Origin: JACDAL01 sp963849115
GTDB taxonomy: Bacteria; Actinomycetota; CADDZG01; WHSQ01
NCBI GenBank assembly: GCA_963849115.1
Contig: CAWKGK010000008.1
Span: 494,369 to 558,368 of the forward strand
DNA: 64,000 bases
Direction: 5' to 3'
Part shown: piece by piece, positions 8,652 to 17,295 of the stretch
Numbering within the stretch: the first letter of the stretch is position 1
Layout: each line of letters starts with the position of its first letter
Notes under the pieces: generated by a model
Database searches by the model: none
What the model was told of the DNA's origin: nothing
Seen by the model: only the letters and a program-made list of their open reading frames with translations
Program-made: the position numbers and the translations under genes

Positions 8652-10001
8652 ATGGTCTGGGTCGACGACGCCAACGCTTGTCTGCTCACCGATCTTTACG
8701 AGCTGACCATGGCCGCCAGCTATCACGGCCACGGGATGAACTACGAGGCCACCTTCGACCTCTTCATCCGCCAGCTTCCCGAGCGGCGCAACTTCCTCGT
8801 AACGTGTGGAATCTCCGACGCTCTTCACTACCTTCACACAGTCCATTTCGAGGACGATGCCCTCGAATACCTGAGGTCACTTCAGGTGTTCTCGGACGAC
8901 TTTCTCTCTTATCTGGGGGATTTTCGCTTTCAAGGGGAGGTGTGGGCGGTTCCCGAGGGCGAGATCGTCTTCGAGAGCGAGCCGTTGATGAGGGTCACGG
9001 CCCCGTTGATCGAGGCGCAGATCGTCGAGACCTTCCTGCTCAACTGCGTCGCCTTCCAAACCATGGTCGCCTCCAAGGCGGCTCGCGTGGCGATTGCCTG
9101 CGGCGAGAGACGCTTCCTTGATATGTCGCCGCGCCGTGATCACGCCGCCGACGCAGCACTCAAGGCGGCCCGCGCCGCGTACGTGGGAGGCGCCTGGGGA
9201 ACGTCGAATGTGCTCGCGGGGCATTTCTACGGAATCCCGGTCAGCGGGACGATGGCTCACTCCTATGTGATGGCCTTCGAGGACGAGGAGCGGGCCTTCA
9301 GGGCCTTCGTTCACGATTTCCCAAACAACGCAGTACTCCTGATCGATACCTTCGACGTCTTGGAGGGCGCCAGGCGAGCCGCCAGGGTGGCCTCCGAAGT
9401 TGCTTCTGAAGGCGTGGTCGTCAAGGGCGTCAGGATCGACTCCGGTGACCTCGCCCCCCTGAGCCGGTCGGTGCGTGCGATCCTCGACTCTGCAGGCCTC
9501 GAAAAGGTCGAGATCATCCTCTCCGGCGACCTCGATGAGTACCGGATCAAGGCGTTGCTGGACGACGGCGTACCGGTGAGCTCCTTCGGGGTGGGCACTC
9601 AGCTTGGCACCAGCGCAGACGCCCCGACGCTGGGAGCCGTTTACAAGCTGGTGGCCGACGAGCGCGGCCCGAAGATCAAGTTATCCACAGGCAAGGCCAC
9701 TCTGCCCGGATGCAAACAGGTGCTTCGCTTCGAGCGCGCCGGGATCTACGAACGAGACGTGATAGCGCTCGAGGGCGAGGAACCGAGAGGGGGCCGGCCC
9801 CTCCTCGTAAAGGTCATGGAGAGGGGCGAACGCACGGACGCTGAGAATGGCCTGGATCAGTCGAGGGAGCGCTGCCGCGCAGGGCTTCGGCAGCTTCCTC
9901 CCACCCTGCGCCGGTTGGGGGCGCCGGCTCAGCGCTACCGGGTCGAGCCCTCGTCCCGACTGTGGGGGCTGGTGCAGCAGATGAGCGAGATATCTCATTG
10001 A
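8652..10001 (+). CDS. pncB: Nicotinate phosphoribosyltransferase
   Basis: Converts nicotinate and PRPP to nicotinate mononucleotide in NAD salvage. The N-terminal LLTDLYELTMAASY is the family hallmark. MSPRRDHAADAAL corresponds to the phosphate-binding RR region, SGTMAHSYVMAF carries the active-site His, and GVRIDSGDLAPLSRSVRAIL and FGVGTQLGTS complete the barrel. The 449-residue length is typical. It stands alone; the last 60 or so residues are less conserved and converge on the MFS gene. Confidence 0.92.
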   Translation: MVWVDDANACLLTDLYELTMAASYHGHGMNYEATFDLFIRQLPERRNFLVTCGISDALHYLHTVHFEDDALEYLRSLQVFSDDFLSYLGDFRFQGEVWAVPEGEIVFESEPLMRVTAPLIEAQIVETFLLNCVAFQTMVASKAARVAIACGERRFLDMSPRRDHAADAALKAARAAYVGGAWGTSNVLAGHFYGIPVSGTMAHSYVMAFEDEERAFRAFVHDFPNNAVLLIDTFDVLEGARRAARVASEVASEGVVVKGVRIDSGDLAPLSRSVRAILDSAGLEKVEIILSGDLDEYRIKALLDDGVPVSSFGVGTQLGTSADAPTLGAVYKLVADERGPKIKLSTGKATLPGCKQVLRFERAGIYERDVIALEGEEPRGGRPLLVKVMERGERTDAENGLDQSRERCRAGLRQLPPTLRRLGAPAQRYRVEPSSRLWGLVQQMSEISH

Positions 10002-10091
10002 GCGGAGGCTCTTGCCCTGCCCGATCTCGGCCCAGACCGACCGCCAGGCCATTGTTGGGCCCACCCGGAAGCTTTCGGTAATCGGCCCAGC

Positions 10092-11255
10092 TCAGGCCGC
10101 CTGCAGCGCCCGCACGCGCGCCATGGCGCCGATACCGATCAGGGGGCCGGGGGCGAGAAAGGCAAACGCCCAGCGCCAACCGAAGGTCCCCTCGAGGACG
10201 GGAATCAGCCAGATGGTGGCGACGGTCAAGGTGAAGCCGAGGGCGAGCTGCAGCGTCAGCGCGGTCCCCACATAAGCCTGGTCGGCCATCTCCGTCACGA
10301 TGGCCGAGAACTGCGCCGAGTCCGCCACCACGGTGAACCCCCATATCAGCCCCACAAACAGGACGATCCACATCGGCCCACCCGCGACCAAGCCGATGAC
10401 CAGCGCGCACACGCCCGAGGTCGCCATCATCACCGAGGTCGTCTGAGTCCGGCCCCAGCGGTCGCCCAATACTCCGCCCGCCCAGCAACCCAGGCCCCCG
10501 ATGCCGATGACTGCGAACGTGGCGAAGGCCGCTGATTCCCCCCGGCCGCCCAGCACGGCTTCTGAGAAAAACAGGAAGAACCACGTCCACATAGCGTAGA
10601 GCTCCCACATGTGGCCGAAATAGCCGAGGCTGGCGAGGCGGAGCGCCCGGTTGGAGAACACCTGGCCCGCCTGGGAGGGGTCGAAGCGCGCCTGGGGAAA
10701 GGGATGGGGTCCCTCGGGGACGAGGAAGCCGCCGATGAGCCCGCCGCCGACGGTGAGGGCCGAGGTCGCCCAGATCACCGTCCGCCATTCGAGACCGCCG
10801 AGCCCGTTGACGAGATGCGGCGCCGCCGTCCCGATCGTGAGGGCGCCCACCAGGGTGCCCAGTGCCACCCCTCTTCCCTTCTGGAACCAGGTTGAGGACA
10901 GCTTGAGCGAGGGCGGGTAGACCCCGGCCAGGAACATCCCCGTCAAAAACCGCAGAGGGACGGCGCCGGCTACCCCGGAGGCGACGAGGAGGAGGAGGTT
11001 GGCGGCCGCGGCCCCCAGCGAGCCCCACAGGATTACCTTTGCGGGCCGGACGATGTCGGAGAGATTCGTAAGGCTCGAGAGCAGGGCGCCGGCGACGAAG
11101 CCGAGCTGAACCGCGATCGTGAGCCACGCCGACGCGGAGGCCGAGATGTCCCACTCGGCGTGCAGCTGCGGGATCACCGCGCTGGCCGAAAGCCAGGTGG
11201 TCATGGACAACAGCAGGGAGGCCGATTGAAGAGTCAACGCCCTCGCGGGCGTCAC
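10092..11255 (-). CDS. MFS transporter
   Basis: A 387-residue major-facilitator permease with about twelve hydrophobic helices. It carries the cytoplasmic loop GVLGDRWGRTQT (Asp-Arg-Trp-Gly-Arg, the MFS motif) after helix 8. Its GTG start at 11255 overlaps the stop of the upstream MaoC gene by four bases. The substrate cannot be inferred. Coupling to a hydratase-like protein suggests an organic acid or related compound, which is weak inference. Confidence 0.85.
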   Translation of the reverse strand: MTPARALTLQSASLLLSMTTWLSASAVIPQLHAEWDISASASAWLTIAVQLGFVAGALLSSLTNLSDIVRPAKVILWGSLGAAAANLLLLVASGVAGAVPLRFLTGMFLAGVYPPSLKLSSTWFQKGRGVALGTLVGALTIGTAAPHLVNGLGGLEWRTVIWATSALTVGGGLIGGFLVPEGPHPFPQARFDPSQAGQVFSNRALRLASLGYFGHMWELYAMWTWFFLFFSEAVLGGRGESAAFATFAVIGIGGLGCWAGGVLGDRWGRTQTTSVMMATSGVCALVIGLVAGGPMWIVLFVGLIWGFTVVADSAQFSAIVTEMADQAYVGTALTLQLALGFTLTVATIWLIPVLEGTFGWRWAFAFLAPGPLIGIGAMARVRALQAA

Positions 11256-11677
11256 AGAGGCTCGGTGTATACGAGCGCGGTTCCCTCCAGCACGATGGTC
11301 TTGTCCTGGTTGACGATCGTCGTCCTCAACTTGGTGATCGGCTTGTCGGGGCGCGCCTCCAGCACCTCGACCTTGGCCGTGATCTCGTCACCGGGGCTAA
11401 CCGGGGCCCTGAAGCTCCAGTCGACATGCAGGAAGACGCTGCCGGGGCCGGGCAAGTCCTGGGCGACCACGGCGTTGAGCAGCCCGCTCGTTACTCCTCC
11501 CTGGACGATCAGGCCGCCGAAGCGAGACCGGGCCGCGAGCTCCTCGTCGTAGTGAAGGGGGTTCTCGTCCCCCGTCATCTCCGTGAAGAGTCGGATGTCC
11601 TCGGCGCGAATCCTCCTCGAACGGCTGGCTTTGTCCCCCACGCTCGCCACACCGCAAGCATCGCGCCTCCCGTCCAT
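11252..11677 (-). CDS. MaoC-like (R)-hydratase
   Basis: A 141-residue hot-dog-fold protein. The hydratase motif is FTEMTGDENPLHYDEELA (about residues 31-48), with the catalytic Asp and His, followed by RFGGLIVQGGVTSGL. Such proteins hydrate trans-2-enoyl-CoA to (R)-3-hydroxyacyl-CoA, which feeds polyhydroxyalkanoate synthesis; others act in fatty-acid metabolism. The start at 11677 (ATG) is favoured; an in-frame GTG at 11650 would also retain the domain. Divergent from the aldo/keto reductase. Confidence 0.85.
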   Translation of the reverse strand: MDGRRDACGVASVGDKASRSRRIRAEDIRLFTEMTGDENPLHYDEELAARSRFGGLIVQGGVTSGLLNAVVAQDLPGPGSVFLHVDWSFRAPVSPGDEITAKVEVLEARPDKPITKLRTTIVNQDKTIVLEGTALVYTEPL

Positions 11678-11830
11678 CAGGGATGGCCTGATCCCGCCCG
11701 ATCGGTGCACCCACAAGCCTCTGCCGGTTGGTTTCGGGCCCCAAACCCGTACCGAACACAGAGCGCTGGTCGTTGGGAAGGAGCTGCGCCGGGTAAGAGG
11801 ACAGAAACCCCCGACGAAAAGGAGTTCTTT

Positions 11831-12823
11831 GTGGAGTATCGCAATCTCGGCCGCCTGGGCGTGAAGGTCAGCCCCCTCTGTCTCGGAACAATGAACTTCG
11901 GCTGGGAAGGTCTCGGCACGCCCGAAGAGGACGCATCCGGGATCATGGACCGGGCTTTGGAGCACGGGCTGAACTTCTTCGATACCGCCAATGTCTACGG
12001 ATGGCGCAAGAATCCCAAGCCCGGCGAGGGCGTGACCGAGCAGATCATCGGCCGCTGGTTCGCCCAGGGAGGAAGCCGGCGCGAGAAGGTTTTTCTCGCT
12101 ACCAAGTTGTACGGGAGTATGGGGGAGTGGCCCAACCAGGAGGGCCTGAGCGCCCTGAACATCCGCCGGGCCTGCGACGCCAGCCTCAGGCGCATGCAGA
12201 CCGACCACATCGATCTTTACCAGATGCACCACATCAAGCGGGATACCCCCTGGGAAGAGATCTGGCAGGCGATGGAGCAGCTTCAGGTCGCCGGCAAGAT
12301 CCTCTACGTGGGGAGCAGCAACTTCGCAGGCTGGCACATCGCTCAGGCGAACGAGATTGCCTCCCGGCGCAACTTCCTGGGCCTGGTGTCAGAGCAGAGT
12401 CTCTATAACCTGGATGCCCGTACGGTCGAGCTCGAGGTCCTGCCTGCCTGTGAGCGCTACGGGCTCGGCGTCATCCCGTGGAGCCCTCTCGCCGGCGGAC
12501 TCCTGGCCGGCGCCCTCGCCAAGGCCTCCGAGGGCCGCCGCAGCGACGAGAACTTCCGCCGGCGGGTCGAGCGCAATCGGGACAAGCTGGAGGCGTGGGA
12601 GAAGCTGTGCGCAGATATCGGCGAGCGCCCCGCGGATGTGGCTCTGGCGTGGCTGCTGAAGAACCCGGTGGTGACCGCCCCGATCATCGGCCCACGTAAC
12701 CCGGAGCAACTCGACGGCTCGCTGCGGGCTCTGGAGATGGAGTTGTCCGACGAGGTCATGGATCGCATCGACACGGTCTTCCCAGGACCTGGTGGACCAG
12801 CTCCCGAGGCGTACGCGTGGTAG
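11831..12823 (+). CDS. Aldo/keto reductase
   Basis: A 330-residue NADPH-dependent oxidoreductase of the YghZ/Tas-like branch. Residues FFDTANVYGW hold the catalytic Asp and Tyr, FLATKLYG the catalytic Lys and DLYQMHH the catalytic His; IIGPRNPEQL lies near the cofactor-binding end. The start is GTG at 11831 with an AAAGGAG ribosome-binding site seven bases upstream. Reading further upstream would enter the divergent MaoC gene. Substrate unknown. Confidence 0.9.
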   Translation: MEYRNLGRLGVKVSPLCLGTMNFGWEGLGTPEEDASGIMDRALEHGLNFFDTANVYGWRKNPKPGEGVTEQIIGRWFAQGGSRREKVFLATKLYGSMGEWPNQEGLSALNIRRACDASLRRMQTDHIDLYQMHHIKRDTPWEEIWQAMEQLQVAGKILYVGSSNFAGWHIAQANEIASRRNFLGLVSEQSLYNLDARTVELEVLPACERYGLGVIPWSPLAGGLLAGALAKASEGRRSDENFRRRVERNRDKLEAWEKLCADIGERPADVALAWLLKNPVVTAPIIGPRNPEQLDGSLRALEMELSDEVMDRIDTVFPGPGGPAPEAYAW

Positions 12824-12840
12824 CCGCGACCCTGCCTCGG

Positions 12841-12869
12841 TTGACAAACCGTGCGCTGCGCACTATAGT
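12841..12869 (+). promoter_or_regulatory. Sigma-70-type promoter for the phasin-like gene
   Basis: TTGACA (12841-12846) and TATAGT (12864-12869) are separated by exactly 17 bases, a near-consensus vegetative promoter. It lies 54 bases upstream of the phasin-like start codon, which has a strong AAGGAGG ribosome-binding site. High expression is expected, as is usual for granule proteins. Confidence 0.8.
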
Positions 12870-12922
12870 TATCAGCGTACGAGGAACTAGTCCACAGAAG
12901 TAGACCACCAAGGAGGAAGCAA

Positions 12923-13282
12923 ATGGCCGTTAACACCACCGACGTCACCCGCGGCGCCCAGGAGCAGATGCTCGACAGCATCGAGCAGACTCAGAAGGCG
13001 GCGCTGGAAGGCTTCAAGAGTTGGGCAGATGCATTCGAGAAGATGATTCCCGAGACGCCGACCGTCAAGTACTGGAATGACTGGCCGTCCGTCGAGGAGA
13101 GCATCGACAACGCCTACGATTTCGCCGGCAAGATGCTCGCCAACCAGCGGAAGTTCACCAAGAACGTCCTGCAGGCCACCCGTCCCGTTGTCGAGCGAGC
13201 GGCAGACGAGGTCTCCGAGGCTCCCAAGCGCCGCACCGCCTCTAAGTCCGAGGCTCCCAAGCGCCGCACCGCCTCTAAGTAA
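12923..13282 (+). CDS. Phasin-like granule-associated protein with basic repeated tail
   Basis: A 119-residue protein. The helical N-terminal region (about 1-95) includes LDSIEQTQKAALEGFKSWAD and LANQRKFTKNVLQATRPVVE, which resembles small amphipathic phasins that coat polyhydroxyalkanoate granules. The tail is two exact copies of SEAPKRRTASK, encoded by a perfect 33-bp tandem repeat, and is Lys/Arg-rich. It has its own strong promoter and a downstream hairpin, so it is probably monocistronic and abundant. A PHA synthase gene lies 1.2 kb downstream. The phasin assignment rests on composition and context, so it is moderate. Confidence 0.7.
   Translation: MAVNTTDVTRGAQEQMLDSIEQTQKAALEGFKSWADAFEKMIPETPTVKYWNDWPSVEESIDNAYDFAGKMLANQRKFTKNVLQATRPVVERAADEVSEAPKRRTASKSEAPKRRTASK
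13214..13279 (+). repeat. Perfect 33-bp tandem duplication inside the phasin-like gene
   Basis: Bases 13214-13246 are repeated exactly at 13247-13279, directly before the stop codon. The repeat encodes the basic peptide SEAPKRRTASK twice. Identity at every third position indicates a recent duplication. Confidence 0.95.
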
Positions 13283-13299
13283 GGCACCAGTTGCGATAA

Positions 13300-13330
13300 A
13301 CGGCGCCCCGGGTATCCCCCGGGGCGCCGT
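13300..13330 (+). terminator. Strong hairpin after the phasin-like gene
   Basis: A perfect 13-bp stem (ACGGCGCCCCGGG, 13300-13312, with its complement at 13318-13330) closes a five-base loop. There is no T run, so it may act as a GC-rich transcriptional block or 3'-end stabiliser rather than a classic intrinsic terminator. It separates the phasin-like gene from the HTH gene. Confidence 0.7.
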
Positions 13331-13358
13331 CGCGCCCGACCCCGATTAGGCTGTGGGG

Positions 13359-13727
13359 ATGGTCGAGCAGGACCCGTGGCGGTCGCAGCTGACGCTTCTG
13401 GGCGAGTTCATTCGCGCCCAGAGAAAGCTTGCTCGTCTCTCTTTGAGAGACCTCGCCGAAATGACCAAGGTGTCAAACGCGTATCTGAGCCAGATCGAAC
13501 GCGGGCTGCACCAGCCGTCGGTCCGGGTTCTGCAGTCGGTGGCTCAGGCACTCAACGTCTCGGCCGAGACACTACTGGCCCAGGCGGGCCTGATAGTGCA
13601 GGCGGGCGAGGTGGCAGCGGCGGGGGTCAACGCCACCGAGATCACGATCCGCTCCGATCCCTTGCTTACTACGGCCCAGAAAGAGGCTCTGATCGGCGTC
13701 TACCGGAGCTTCTTGTCCGAGGATTGA
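13359..13727 (+). CDS. XRE-family helix-turn-helix regulator
   Basis: A 122-residue DNA-binding protein. The HTH spans about residues 13-68: LSLRDLAEMTKVSNAYLSQI is the helix-turn-helix core, followed by ERGLHQPSVRVLQSVAQALN. The C-terminal part is short and has no ligand domain. The ATG at 13359 is preferred; a GTG two codons earlier (13353) is possible. Its location between phasin-like and hydratase/PHA synthase genes makes it a candidate regulator of polyhydroxyalkanoate genes, by inference. Confidence 0.85.
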   Translation: MVEQDPWRSQLTLLGEFIRAQRKLARLSLRDLAEMTKVSNAYLSQIERGLHQPSVRVLQSVAQALNVSAETLLAQAGLIVQAGEVAAAGVNATEITIRSDPLLTTAQKEALIGVYRSFLSED

Positions 13728-13774
13728 CCGCTGCCGCCGATCACCTCTGGCCGCCAACCTCGTCGGGCCGGCCC

Positions 13775-14266
13775 TTATTCGTAGTAGCGAAACAGAATAT
13801 CGGCCACGCAGCAGGGCTTGACCTGGCCCTCAACCTCGAAGGTGCACTTGAACGTGGTTTGTACTCCTCCGAAGACGTCCTTGAGGGCGGTCAGTTCGAC
13901 ACCCATTCGGACCCTCGATCCCACAGGCAGGGGGGCGGGGTAGCGGAGATAGTCGATCCCGTAATTGATCGTCCGGGAACAGCCCTCGACCACCAGTGTC
14001 TCGTCGAGAAGAACCGGGAGCAGTGACAGAGTGAGATAGCCGTGGACGATGGTGGTCTTGAAGGGCCCCGACGCGGCCCTCTGTAGATCCACGTGGATCC
14101 ACTGGTCATCGCCCGTGACCTGCGCAAAGCCGTTAACCCGGGTCTGATCGATCCGGTGCCAGTCGCTATAGCCGAGGTGCTGCCCCACCCTCGAGTGGAG
14201 GTCCTGGAGCTGGAGCCTGAGTGGTTCCGGCGCCAGCGGAGCGGCTGCCTGCTCTGCTGCGGTCAT
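13775..14266 (-). CDS. MaoC-family (R)-specific enoyl-CoA hydratase, PhaJ-like
   Basis: A 163-residue hot-dog protein. The hydratase motif FAQVTGDDQWIHVDLQRA (about 47-64) contains the catalytic Asp and His, followed by TTIVHGYLTLSL. PhaJ-type enzymes supply (R)-3-hydroxyacyl-CoA to PHA synthase. It is divergently oriented from the synthase gene with a 168-bp shared upstream region, which supports that role. It differs from the other MaoC gene at 11252 in both length and sequence. Confidence 0.85.
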   Translation of the reverse strand: MTAAEQAAAPLAPEPLRLQLQDLHSRVGQHLGYSDWHRIDQTRVNGFAQVTGDDQWIHVDLQRAASGPFKTTIVHGYLTLSLLPVLLDETLVVEGCSRTINYGIDYLRYPAPLPVGSRVRMGVELTALKDVFGGVQTTFKCTFEVEGQVKPCCVADILFRYYE

Positions 14267-14434
14267 CCCACCTTCCTTCCTACTGCTACAAAAATTAAGC
14301 GCTCGCTTACTGTAGTTAGCGCGAAAATACAGGTTACAGAGGCATTAGTGGTTCATCTACAGTTCCTTCCGGGGCTAGGCGGGGTCCGCTCAGGCCGGCT
14401 CCGGTGAGCCCGGAAGCGTCGTTTGGGAGGCGAA

Positions 14435-16147
14435 ATGGACAATCCTGAAGCACGACAAAGCGCAGTTCAGGCCGCCGAGGCGCTGGCGCCGGAGGCAGGG
14501 CTCGTCGCGGCTCTCGACCCGGTTTCTTTCCTCGAGGCATTTTTCCAGGTCGGCATGGGCGTCGCCAGAAACCCCAAGAACTCGCTCAACGCCGGTGTGC
14601 GTTATTTCGCGGCGGCGACGGCGGCCGCTTATACCAGCGCTGCACGCTGGTGGGGAGCCAGCCTCCCCAACGTGATCGAGCCGGTGCCATCCGACAAGCG
14701 GTTCAGGGATTCGGCGTGGCAGGAGAACCCCTGGTACTCCTATCTGCATCAGAACTACCTTCTGCGTTCCCGGCTGCTTCAGGATTTGATAGATGATTCC
14801 GGCGTCGACGAGCCCACTGCTGCCAAGGCCCGGATGTTGGCCGGCATGATCACCGACGCCGTCAGCCCGGCCAACTTTCTGTTTACCAACCCGGTCGCGT
14901 TGAAGAAGGCTTTTGACACCGGAGGGGCCAGCGTTGCACGCGGGCTCAGGAACTTCCTAGACGATGTTGCCCACAACGAAGGTCTGCCGCGAAAGGTTGA
15001 CCCTGCTGCCTTCAAAGTGGGAGAGAGTCTGGCGGCTACACCGGGCAAGGTCGTGTTTCGCAACGAGCTCATGGAGCTCATCCAATACGAAGCGCAGACC
15101 GAGAAGACTTTTGAGATCCCTTTGTTGTGCAGCCCGCCGTGGATCAACAAGTACTACATCATGGATCTGGCGCCGGGTCGGAGCTACATCGAGTGGGCAG
15201 TCCAGCACGGCCATACGGTCTTCTCAATCAGTTACCGCAATCCCGACGAGACGATGCGCGCGGTGACGCTGGACGACTATCTGCTTAGTGGTCCCATCAA
15301 GGCCATTGAAGTCATGCAGGACATCACAGGGGCCGATCAAGTCAACCTAGTAGGGTTGTGCCTTGGAGGCAGCTTGACCGCGATGATGCTTGCCTACCTT
15401 GTCACCAGGGGGGATGACAGGGTGCACTCGATGACTCTGCTCAATACTCTGCTTGATTTCTCGGAGCCGGGCATGTTGGGCAGCTTCACCGATCCCCAGA
15501 CGATCGCCCGGATGGAGAAGAAGATGCAGTCGAAGGGCTTTCTCGACGCGCGCGACATGGCGCTGACGTTTGATCTGCTGCGCGCCAACGACCTCATCTA
15601 CAATTACGTCGCATCCAATTGGCTTATGGGACAGGCCCCCCCTGCTTTCGACATTCTGGCGTGGAACTCGGACAGCACTCGTATGCCGGCTGCGATGCAC
15701 TCGTTCTATCTCCGCTCCTGTTACCTGAAAAACGAGCTGGCGAACGGTGAAATGGAGTTGGCCGGCACGAGGTTGCGCCTGGACGAGTTGACGCAGGACG
15801 CCTACATAGTTGCCGCCGTCAACGACCACATCACTCCCTGGAAGGGCTCCTACAAGACAACCCACCTGCTCAAGAGCGACGTCCGCTTCGTGCTGACCTC
15901 CTCGGGCCACATCGCCGGCGTCGTCAACCCCCCGAGCCCCAAAGCCAGGCACTGGACCAACGAGCAACTACCTCCGGATCCGGAGACGTGGCTGGAGACC
16001 GCCACCGAACACCAGGGTTCGTGGTGGGAGGACTGGACCAGATGGATCGATGCCCGGGCAGGCAAGAAGCGCAAGCCACCGCCTGTGGGCGGCGAGGCTT
16101 TCCCGGTTTTGGGCGATGCGCCGGGCCGTTATGTGCTCGAGCACTGA
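14435..16147 (+). CDS. phaC: Polyhydroxyalkanoate synthase (class I-like)
   Basis: Polymerises (R)-3-hydroxyacyl-CoA into storage polyester at the granule surface. The 570-residue protein has the lipase-like box GLCLGG with nucleophile Cys309, the catalytic Asp464 in VNDHITPW and His492 in SSGHIAGVVNPP. WWEDWTRWI near the C-terminus is also typical. The size and single-subunit form fit class I. The ATG at 14435 is preceded by GGGAGG five bases upstream; an in-frame TTG at 14423 falls inside that site and is not used. Hydratase, phasin-like and regulator genes are adjacent. Confidence 0.95.
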   Translation: MDNPEARQSAVQAAEALAPEAGLVAALDPVSFLEAFFQVGMGVARNPKNSLNAGVRYFAAATAAAYTSAARWWGASLPNVIEPVPSDKRFRDSAWQENPWYSYLHQNYLLRSRLLQDLIDDSGVDEPTAAKARMLAGMITDAVSPANFLFTNPVALKKAFDTGGASVARGLRNFLDDVAHNEGLPRKVDPAAFKVGESLAATPGKVVFRNELMELIQYEAQTEKTFEIPLLCSPPWINKYYIMDLAPGRSYIEWAVQHGHTVFSISYRNPDETMRAVTLDDYLLSGPIKAIEVMQDITGADQVNLVGLCLGGSLTAMMLAYLVTRGDDRVHSMTLLNTLLDFSEPGMLGSFTDPQTIARMEKKMQSKGFLDARDMALTFDLLRANDLIYNYVASNWLMGQAPPAFDILAWNSDSTRMPAAMHSFYLRSCYLKNELANGEMELAGTRLRLDELTQDAYIVAAVNDHITPWKGSYKTTHLLKSDVRFVLTSSGHIAGVVNPPSPKARHWTNEQLPPDPETWLETATEHQGSWWEDWTRWIDARAGKKRKPPPVGGEAFPVLGDAPGRYVLEH

Positions 16148-16181
16148 ACCGAAGCCTTCCCCAACTGCTTGCTGGTGTCGG

Positions 16182-17186
16182 TCAATCATCTCCTTCGAGT
16201 GACTGCAGACGGTCGGTTAGATGAACGAGGTGTTCGGCTCCTCCGATCCTTCGAAGCCAGCGCCGAGGCAGCGCTTGGGCCCCGGCTCGCGCCCCCAGAG
16301 CGGCTCCCGCGACTGCTCCGTTCGTGTCGGCATCTCCGCCCGAGCTGACCACCGCAATCAAGGTCGGTTCGAGCTCGCCGGGCTGTAACAAGCACCACAG
16401 GCCAACTTGCATGGCCTTGAGCGTGTAGCCCATGTCCATGGGATCGTCCAGCCTCAGCTCCTGCAGGCCACGCTTCGGCACCTGGCGGACGGCTTCGACT
16501 ACGTGCCCTACTCCCTCTGCGGCCCAGTCGGTGCCGGCTGCTTCTTCGAGCGCCGAAGCGAGTTCTTCTATAGGCACCATGCGTCCGGACAGAGTGGTCG
16601 CAAGGGCGATCGAGAAGGCGACTGTGCTCCACTCACATCTTGCATCGTAGTGGGTGGCGAGGGCGCTGGCGCGCGCGTTTCGCACCAAAGCTGCTCCGGA
16701 GCGGCGCCACCGAAGCGCTACCGGCGCGCAACGCATCACCGCGCCGTTTCCGGCCGTGGACCATCCACTTTGCTCCCATACCTCTAGCGAGGCCTCGGCC
16801 GCGGATTTGCCCGCCTCTATCTCCTCGAGCACCTGGCGAGTCAGCATCCCGATGCCACGCCCGTTGTCGCGGCTCCACCGCAAGAGCCTGGCCGCCAGGC
16901 GGTCGGGGTCGAGCTCTGAGTCTTCGAGCAGTGTCTCCGCAACCAGCACGGTCTGCGCGAGGTCGTCGTCCCACGGCCGATCGTGTTCGGCGGGATCGAT
17001 GTCCCGGACGCCGTCCGGGTGATGGCGTCTGATGGAGGAGGCAGACTGGCCCTCGACCGGGATGCCGAGGCAGTTGCCCGCCGCCAGGCCCAGCATGGTT
17101 CCCCGGTACCGGTCCTCGAGCTGCTCGTGGTCGACCGGCAGGCGGCCGGCATCGTCGACGATCTGCTCGAGTGGTTGGGTGCCCAT
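16182..17186 (-). CDS. ADP-ribosylglycohydrolase (DraG/ARH) family protein
   Basis: A 334-residue protein with the family start RYRGTMLGLAAGNCLGIPVE (about 26-45) and the C-terminal metal-binding motif GGDADTNGAVAGAALGA. The first metal site normally reads TDDT. Here it reads RPWDDDLAQT (about 70-79), with the Asp cluster retained but the first Thr changed. The predicted activity is removal of ADP-ribose from a protein or small molecule; no ADP-ribosyltransferase partner is visible. Convergent with phaC. Confidence 0.85.
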   Translation of the reverse strand: MGTQPLEQIVDDAGRLPVDHEQLEDRYRGTMLGLAAGNCLGIPVEGQSASSIRRHHPDGVRDIDPAEHDRPWDDDLAQTVLVAETLLEDSELDPDRLAARLLRWSRDNGRGIGMLTRQVLEEIEAGKSAAEASLEVWEQSGWSTAGNGAVMRCAPVALRWRRSGAALVRNARASALATHYDARCEWSTVAFSIALATTLSGRMVPIEELASALEEAAGTDWAAEGVGHVVEAVRQVPKRGLQELRLDDPMDMGYTLKAMQVGLWCLLQPGELEPTLIAVVSSGGDADTNGAVAGAALGARAGAQALPRRWLRRIGGAEHLVHLTDRLQSLEGDD

Positions 17187-17295
17187 GGGGGCAATACTGC
17201 CGCATCGGGGAGGAAGGCGACTCGGGGGCCGGCCACTCTGCCTCCGCCCGGCTTTCCACGCCAGGAGCGGCAGACGCTGCTCACCTGGGACAGGT

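Noticed and set aside
9814..11154. Open frame of 446 codons on the minus strand overlapping the MFS gene
   Set aside because: It is a same-strand shadow of the MFS gene in another frame; composition is Arg/Gly/Pro-rich, while the MFS frame has proper transmembrane helices.
12001..12408. Second open frame inside the aldo/keto reductase gene
   Set aside because: It is an Arg-rich shadow of the reductase, whose catalytic tetrad is clear in the real frame.
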